64,000 nucleotides of DNA from positions 23,146,001-23,210,000 of the forward strand of contig OY821777.1 in the NCBI GenBank assembly GCA_963682175.1. The letters are read 5' to 3'. Numbering within the stretch: the first letter of the stretch is position 1; the number at the start of each line of letters is the position of its first letter. Position numbers and translations under genes: made by a program. This stretch comes from Triglochin maritima. Its lineage: Eukaryota > Streptophyta > Magnoliopsida > Alismatales > Juncaginaceae. Under the pieces are notes generated by a model. The model ran no database searches, was not told where the DNA came from, and saw only the letters and a list, made by a program, of their open reading frames with translations. Shown here piece after piece: positions 58,163 through 64,000 of this stretch.

Positions 58163-58409
58163 CCCCAGTATGACTGATCAGGTCAGCCGGAAACTCCTGA
58201 TCTCCCGAAACAATCGTGGCGCTGTGGAGGAAGCTCCCCACAATGCCCACCAGACCCAAGGGTGTGCTGACCTCCAACGTGGCAGTCAACATCGCAGGGG
58301 TACGACCCAACACGCTCGCAAATCGCTCCGAGATGAACGAGTGAGTGGCCCCACAATCAAACAACACTCTCGCACTCAACCCAGCAACAAAAAGCGTACC
58401 TTCCACCAC
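58163..58409 (-). pseudogene. Element B aspartic protease, frameshifted
   Basis: The frame has VEGTLFVAGLSARVLFDCGATHSFISERF (active-site Asp in DCG), VSTPLG, then TIVSGDQEFPADL. Compared with element A about 23 bases are missing between PADL and VILGMDWL (near 58168-58175), which shifts the frame. Upstream it is in the same frame as the gag zinc knuckle, separated by a TAG stop at 58470-58472. Confidence 0.85.
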
Positions 58410-58469
58410 CGTGCTGGCATCTCTCGCCTCATCCGCCTGGATGGTAAAGACCCGTCTAGTCCTCTGACC

Positions 58470-58840
58470 CTACTGTCGCTGTGGCGCAAACGGCCGGCGA
58501 CCTCCGCCTCTGCCACTCGCCGGCTGTCCCGACTGCCTGCTGGACCCACCTGGCCCGCTCGGACAATCACGCACAAAGTGGCCTGGCTTGCCACACCCGT
58601 GGCAAACCCCACGACCCCAACACTCACCAGAGTGAACTCTGCCACAACCTTTGCACGCCTCAGGCTGGCGTGGCCCACCTCCTTTTATCCGGGGCCTCTT
58701 GCCCGGGTTCCCTGCTAGCGGAGCACCCGGACGTCCACTGACCTTCCTCGGAGCTCTCCTGGCCTCAACATAATTCTGTTGGTAATCCTGATCAATGAGC
58801 GTCGCAAATCTCACCGTATCTGCTAGATACTGTAGGTCAC
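58470..58840 (-). pseudogene. Element B gag nucleocapsid region
   Basis: Open frame with QYLADTVRFATLIDQDY (end of capsid region), a basic linker (GNPGKRPRIKGGG), a Cys-rich stretch and one zinc knuckle CHGCGKPGHFVRDC, then a Gly/Arg/Gln-rich tail ending at TAG 58470-58472. It is out of frame with the upstream capsid part because of an indel near 58830-58845. Nucleocapsid would bind element RNA. Confidence 0.85.
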
Positions 58841-59452
58841 CTGAGTACGGAGGTGCTTCCTCAGCCCTCGTATAAACTTCCTCGCCCTCTGCAGCGGCGT
58901 CACACATATCTCCGGACAGTAACGCTCCAGCGCGTTGAACCTCCGGGTATACTCAGCCATGGTCGCATCTCGCCGCTCGATAGCCATAAACTCCTCTCGC
59001 CTCCCATCTCTGACATGGTCTGGGAAATACTGCTCGTTGAACTCCCGCAGGAATTCGTCCCAGCTGATCTCAATCCTGCCCTCAAACACCACTGCAGATG
59101 TGGTCCTCCACCAGTTGGACGCGTCTCCTCCGAACACATAAACTGCCAAGCCTGTCTGCCTCTCAGGCGGGCACTCAATCGCCCGAAGGATCTCCTGAAT
59201 CTTCAGGAACCAGTCCTCCGCAGCCTCAGACTCTCCTCTGCCGTCAAAGGTAGGCGGGTGCTGTCTCATAAAGCGGTCGAGCATCGCTCCTGCCGCCGCT
59301 GGCTCTCCTCTACCTGACTGGCGATCCAATAATGCTCCCAGTCGACCCACCGTGTCATAGAGCATCCGCCGCTCCTCAGCCCAATCTGTACTCCCAGTAT
59401 CCCCACTGGTGTCACGGTCCCGTAGGGGAGGTCTCACGCATCTCGGAGGCAT
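58823..59452 (-). pseudogene. Element B gag capsid region
   Basis: ATG at 59450-59452 (MPPRCVRPP). The N-terminal variable part has EERRMLYDTVGRLGALLDRQ. The capsid homology region has MRQHPPTFDG, AEDWFLKIQEILRAIECP, YVFGGDASNWWRTT, ISWDEFLREFNEQYFPDHVRD and the helix RRFNALERYCPEI. The 209-codon frame ends early at 58823 because of the shift into the nucleocapsid frame. All hallmarks of Retrotrans_gag are visible, so a single indel separates it from a full Gag. Confidence 0.88.
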
Positions 59453-59556
59453 CTACACACAAAGAACAGCACACATCAAAACCATGAATGCACGAACTAA
59501 TGCAGACTCTAAAAATCTAAGGGTGCTTTCTTTGGATAAGGACACTGGAACCGACC

Positions 59557-59569
59557 GCTCTTATACCAA
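59557..59569 (-). other. Element B primer-binding site, tRNA-Met type
   Basis: The minus strand reads TTGGTATAAGAGC, two changes from the TTGGTATCAGAGC standard, next to the LTR end TTACA. Confidence 0.75.
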
Positions 59570-59571
59570 GT

Positions 59572-61891
59572 TGTAACATCCTCAAAGCAGCGGAAAATTT
59601 TAAAATTTATAAACACTCAATCAACATAGGATATTACGCAATAAAGGGACACAGGTGCACCAACATATATAACATATATATATATATAAACATCAGAGTA
59701 TACAAAAGTTGTGATTACATCAAAAGCATAAACAAAGGAAACAGTAATCACACGACCTCAAACGAGAGAAAGTTGGATCCGGTAGCAGCGCTCCTCTCCT
59801 CGGTCACCACCGCCTAACGCCGATCCCGGCCTGAAAGTAAACGTGCAACAATGCCTGAGTTTCCAGAAGGAAACCCCGTATGCCAAACTCTAAATGTATG
59901 AAATGAAAAGGCCCCCTAGCATGCAATTCTACTAAACAAGAAAAGCATCACAACCTGGCTGGGCTCCAGGCCTCTCTCACCCGACCACAGCACACACCAG
60001 AGGTACGGGGCTCCAGGTCTAATCTCAACCAACCGCCGCACACACCACAGTCACGGGGCTCCAGGTCTTTTTCAGCCAACCGCCGCGACACACACTCGTC
60101 GCCAAGCTGGGCTCCAGGTCTATTTTAAACCAACCGCAGCAACCACGACATGACCAAGGGCTCCAGGTCTTTTTCAACCAACCCAAACGTCTAAGGGCTC
60201 CAAGTCTATTTTCATCCAACCCCTACACGCGGTCCCTGCTCAGGCTCCAGGTCTTTTTCAACCAACCCGAACGCACTACGGAGTTCCAGGTCTTTTTCAA
60301 TCAACCCCGCACAGACTAGCTGGGCTCCAGGTCTATTTTCAACCAACCACAGCTCTCACACAGTCACGGGGCTCTAGGTCTCTTTCAACCAACCGCCGCA
60401 ACACCACAATTCTAAGCTGGGCCTCAGGCCTATTTCAGCCAATCCCAAGCTCACACACGGTTACGGGGCTCCAGGTCTAATCTCAACCAACCACCGCAAC
60501 CCTCGTGCACCTAGCACACTTGCCGGAAGAACATCGGTACCACAACTCGCCCCACACGGACGACCACGACAACAACACCTCCATAGTGCAAAACAGGACA
60601 CAAACGGTCGACCGAACCAAAAGTCCCGGTCGACCGAATCAAGCAAATACAGGGCAATCCACTTCGACCGGCACTCCATCGGTCGACCGATTCCCAACAC
60701 CACACTCGTTCGGTCGAACCCAAATCAAGGGACGGCCGACCGTTTAGAAGGTCAACTCCTGGTTCAACGAACAAAACGACCAATCGGTCGACCGACAAAG
60801 GGGTCCCGGTCGACCGAAAGTCACCAGGGAACAAAATCCCACAAGTCCACAACGAATTCGGTCGAACGCCGTGCACATCTCGGTCGACCGAATCTGTCCA
60901 GGGAAATATCCCTCACACTCCCCACGAATCCAGTCAAACGCCGAGCTCACCTCGGTCGACCGAATTCCACCAGAGCGTTCCCCACGCTCAGTGCACCAGT
61001 CTGGTCGACCAAAACCACATTCGGTCGAACAGACCACTCAGTCCACTTAAGTCACGGTCGGACGAGATCAAAGAGCGGTCGACTGTTTATATAGTCTGCG
61101 CCCCCAACCGACTTAAGACAGTGCACACAGTCGACCGAAACTCACCAGGCTTGCCTCCAATGCACAATCGGTCGACCGCCCCACATGCATCGTTCGACCA
61201 ATTTGAGGCAGAACCCGAATTCTCTTCACGAACGGTCGACCGTTTGCACCATTCGGTCGACCGATCAGGCAGTGAAATCTGCTGCACATTTACTCGCGAC
61301 GAGCCGAACGGCCTACCGTCGACTTCCAAATACTCACGGTAATTAAGTGAGCGAGCTTGACATACCGGAAGGTCTGAAGAGACCTTTGAAGAACCGCGAC
61401 GACGCCTCCACGAGCACGTCTCCCCAAATCACGATCCGTCGACGAACCTCGCGTCCAAACGATGATCAATCGTCTCCTCGATGATCCACAACACCACACT
61501 ACCTCCGGCAACCTCCACAAGCCAACCACAACCACCGAAACACGGGTGAGGTCAAGAGAGAGAACCCAAAACGAGCCGGAAACGAACCGAGAGAGTAACA
61601 CTCGCCTCAAACCACCAACTCCCCGGAGCCGATCTTCACCTTGCCGGAGATCTCCACCACCTTCCTCGCCGGATCACAAACTCACGCTGGAGTCAACCTA
61701 GGAGAGAGAGAGATGTGAGTGAGAGTGAGGTTTAGGGAGAGAGAGAAACCCCCAAATACCTCCTCCAATCAAATCCTCACCATCCAATCCAATCCAATCC
61801 ATCTCCACCACTCATCTCATCTCCACTCATCTCCCTTAATCACCACCTAAACAACACAAAACCCAATTAGGATTAGGATTAGGATCCTACA
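59572..61891 (-). repeat. Element B 5' LTR (2320 bp)
   Basis: Plus-strand limits TGTAACATCC and GGATCCTACA, followed by target duplication GTATT. It contains the minisatellite (59958-60495), the GGTCGACCG cluster (60605-61270), a sense TATATAAA (61086-61093) and a GA-rich stretch near 61700-61750. It differs from the 3' LTR by scattered substitutions and small indels. Confidence 0.92.
59958..60495. repeat. Minisatellite in element B 5' LTR
   Basis: Same ~12 units as 45735-46270, with a few private changes (for example GGGGCTCTAGGTCT near 60367). Confidence 0.85.
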
Positions 61892-61896
61892 GTATT

Positions 61897-62370
61897 TGTC
61901 CATTACATCTATATTAGACATCAATTTATTAATTGTGTTACAACCTTACACTAAAAACTTAATCATGTAGAATTTTTCTAATCATATTCCTAAATTTCTT
62001 CCTTCCCTAAAAATTAATATTCTACTTTGACTTCTTGTTGCATATAATCATGTCTTGTCTTATTCTAGTACTATATTTCTCAAGCATTTGTCTTATATTG
62101 ACCGCATACGTTTTTGTTGTTCGAACTTGTGATTCTAGTAAGGGATTTTGGGGGATCCAAATGGAATTTAGCAGTTAGAGCATTCCAATGGTCATACCCA
62201 CCCATTAGTGGATGACTGTTGGACGCAAATGTGCAACTTCGCCCTTCATGTTTTCTATATAAATAAGTCCCTATTCACTCTTTTTCATCGATCCTTTCTA
62301 CAAACATTCTACTCAAATTCTTAGAATTCCTACTATCTTTAGCACTTTTCAACGATTCCTAAGAAGGATT
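61897..62370. other. Unassigned flank with a possible promoter
   Basis: Right flank of element B. AT-rich up to 62150. At 62255-62264 CTATATAAAT is followed by a pyrimidine-rich stretch, which looks like a promoter and leader for the remnant at 62380. The AGAGCATTCCAATGG word at 62177 is common near plant DNA transposon ends. No paired end was found. Confidence 0.35.
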
Positions 62371-62379
62371 CTTGCCTCA

Positions 62380-62690
62380 AAGAAAGTGGTGACTCCAACT
62401 AAGGAATCGATCGAGAACAATGGCAAGAAGTTGGTCCCTCCGGCGAATAAAAGTAATCATAATCCCGACATCCCATCAACCTTGATGGCACCAGTGGAAT
62501 AAATTCCCAAAGAGCTCTTCCTTTACTCGCCATCCCACATCTCCATCCACCAAAAGGTGGAGAGGCACTTCATATCGATTAGTAGTGCCAACCCTATTCC
62601 AAAGCGGATGATTGTAATTAAGGATCTCAAGGAAATCAACTTCTCAAATATTTATGTCTATGATCTTATATTAGTTATTTGTATTTTATT
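62380..62690 (+). pseudogene. Possible transposon-gene remnant
   Basis: A frame from about 62386 encodes a Lys/Asn/Pro-rich start (TKESIENNGKKLVPPANK), then a TAA stop at ~62501. It continues as FLYSPSHISIHQKVERHF and ANPIPKRMIVIKDLKEINFS. The basic start and the later I..R.I.L..L pattern recall gag-like proteins of putative plant transposons. This is a weak resemblance, and the call could be wrong. Confidence 0.25.
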
Positions 62691-63120
62691 AATGTTTATT
62701 TATCTCCTTCATCATTTGTAAGTACCAATTACAAAAATACATTTTTTTACATTTTATGTTAAATTCTAGTGATATATTGCACAAACAACATTATTTAAAT
62801 TCCATCATATTCCAGTTACATGCACAAATGGAAGAATTTTGTCCAACATAATCGAAATTCCCCTTGATTCTATTGTCCATTGTTTGCCTTTTGACTTCCA
62901 AGAGCCAATTTCCACCTGTTCTTGTGCACAAACACCCTTAGGGTCTAGTATGTCCTTTTCAGCCCTTTAGCGTTATTATATGAAAATGTTTAGATTACAT
63001 ACTTTCAATTACTTTGAACTTTCAAAGTGTGTGTGGGCATCATTGGAGAAGGAGATTTCGCTCACTACTGCAACCAACAAGCGATATTCCAAAAGACATT
63101 GTTTGCTCAATTACTGAGTA
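62691..63120. other. Unassigned AT-rich stretch
   Basis: No convincing ORF. A 69-codon frame at 63014-63223 begins here (SLLQPTSDIPKDIVCSI) but runs into the next LTR-like sequence. Confidence 0.4.
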
Positions 63121-64000
63121 TGTGATCAATAGCATATCATACATTGCATTCATGCTATATATCGTTTATTTTACCCCAATTATGTTTTACTCGAGTGTTT
63201 GTTTGAATTATTTCAGGTTTTAGGTATTAAAAAAGTGAAAGGAAGCGAAAAAGACCTAAATGCAAGAAGAAACGATTGATTTGAAGACTTTTGAATTTGT
63301 TTGTAATGTTCAAGGACTGGACTAAGATAGGGAGGGACCCAAGCAAAAATCTGGAGGGTCCTAAGTGTAAAGAAAAGTAAGTTGGGCATAAAAGACCATA
63401 ATGTCATGAACATGAGGAGTAATTCAACAATTAAAACCAAGAAGGTTTGAACCAACGAATCCGGGTGCACCCCACGTGCTAAAAGGGTACATTTAAGCTA
63501 CTAGTGAAATTAGAGGTCAATCTGACCCAAACGACCCACCAGTGGGCGATTAAAATCTGCCACTGGCGGATCTAGTTGGTCGGTTCGACTCCAAATTTCT
63601 CTGGCGGGTCAGGTTGTCAGGTAGACCAATACACAACATCCAGATCTAATTTACAGTCGTCTGATCGCACCCATATTCATCTAGATCCACTACTCTTCTG
63701 TAAATACACTTGTAATCCTTTCCTTCTTCTTCTTCCTTCCTCTCCGCCTTAGGTTAGTTTTATTTCTTGTTTATTAGAGTAGGTTTTGTTTCTTGCTTAG
63801 TAGAGTAAGCTTTATTTCTTTCTTCGTAGTGTAGTGGAGGAGAAGAGGAACAATATTTTGTAATATTTCTTTCTTAATCAAGTTTTAATTTCATGTTCTT
63901 CATGTTCTTATCTTTTATTTAATGCATTTTTTATTCAATTACTTTGGTTATATTTAGTTCCTTTACTTGTTCATGTGTTGTTTTTATGTTGCTGTTATCT
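63121..64000 (+). mobile_element. Start of a third, diverged Athila-like LTR
   Basis: TGATCAATAGCATATCAT at 63121 resembles the Athila-type LTR start (TGATTGACATCATTTCAT). It is followed in the same order by a TTTCAGG block, GAAGACTTTTG, GACCCAAGC, GTGTAAAG, a GAGTAATT block and a pair of inverted-repeat motifs (63533-63572), then a TTTATTTCTT-rich part as in the other LTRs. Sequence identity is low, so this is a distant relative. The LTR runs past the window end. Confidence 0.45.
63533..63572. promoter_or_regulatory. Diverged twin palindrome
   Basis: CCCAC-CA-GTGGG and GCCA-C-TGGC occur side by side at the place where the other LTRs carry GACCGCCAATTGGCGGTC doublets. The symmetry is kept although the bases differ. 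Confidence 0.5.

Larger units (their letters stand above)
45351..61891 (-). mobile_element. Element B: Tekay/Del-type Ty3-gypsy retrotransposon, split by element 2
   Basis: Minus-strand element with LTRs 59572-61891 (5') and 45351-47663 (3'), primer-binding site 59557-59569, gag, protease, RT, RNase H, integrase and chromodomain, and a polypurine tract. The 5-bp target duplication GTATT is exact (45346-45350 and 61892-61896). Without element 2 (49729-57064) it is about 9.2 kb. The LTRs are very similar. Damage is limited: a gag frameshift, one stop, a ~23-base deletion in protease and a 1-base deletion in integrase. It is much younger than element A. Confidence 0.93.

Overview
The window is nuclear DNA of a flowering plant with a transposon-rich genome. 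The evidence is the content: Ty3-gypsy LTR retrotransposons of the Tekay/Del chromovirus and Athila types, primer-binding sites for plant tRNA-Met and tRNA-Asp, copia-like LTR pieces and MITEs, nested several layers deep. I found no convincing host gene, no tRNA or rRNA gene, no CRISPR array and no bacterial feature. The species cannot be read from the sequence.

Layout. 1-116 is the end of an Athila-type LTR. 117-25088 is element A, a decayed Tekay-type element on the minus strand. Its 3' LTR is split by a 15.7-kb concatemer (412-16115) of a non-coding LTR element with a 6033-bp period, three full LTRs, two internal regions, a truncated fourth unit and a 5-bp target duplication GGCAT. Element A's gag, protease, RT, RNase H and integrase remains lie at 17189-21537. 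Its 5' LTR (21664-25088) holds a reversed Athila-type solo LTR.

25089-32066 is a patchwork: a possible transposon-gene remnant, two head-to-head copia-like LTR pieces (family E), a hAT-like MITE inside another MITE inside a gypsy pol fragment, and a small non-coding minus-strand LTR element (D). 32067-42314 is an LTR of the A family (C, plus strand) split by element 1 (32946-41554), an Athila-type element with Gag-protease but no RT or integrase. A second copy of the outer MITE follows at 42316-42595 and keeps the empty site of the hAT-like insertion. 42596-45345 is unassigned.

45351-61891 is element B, a recent Tekay-type element on the minus strand with target duplication GTATT and long LTRs. 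Element 2 (49729-57064) lies inside its pol gene. Element 2 is a relative of element 1 whose single intact 496-codon ORF keeps the nucleocapsid zinc knuckle and the tail but has lost the capsid and protease parts. The last 2 kb hold a weak coding remnant and the start of a third, diverged Athila-like LTR.

The parts act as autonomous and parasite elements. The Tekay elements once encoded a full gag-pol set. Elements 1, 2, D and the concatemer lack RT and integrase and must have moved with enzymes supplied in trans. The most interesting signals are the concatemer with its repair scar, the miniature Gag of element 2, the twin palindromes and hairpins conserved among the Athila-type relatives, the CGGTCGACCG-like palindrome shared by several unrelated LTR families, and the filled and empty MITE sites in one window.
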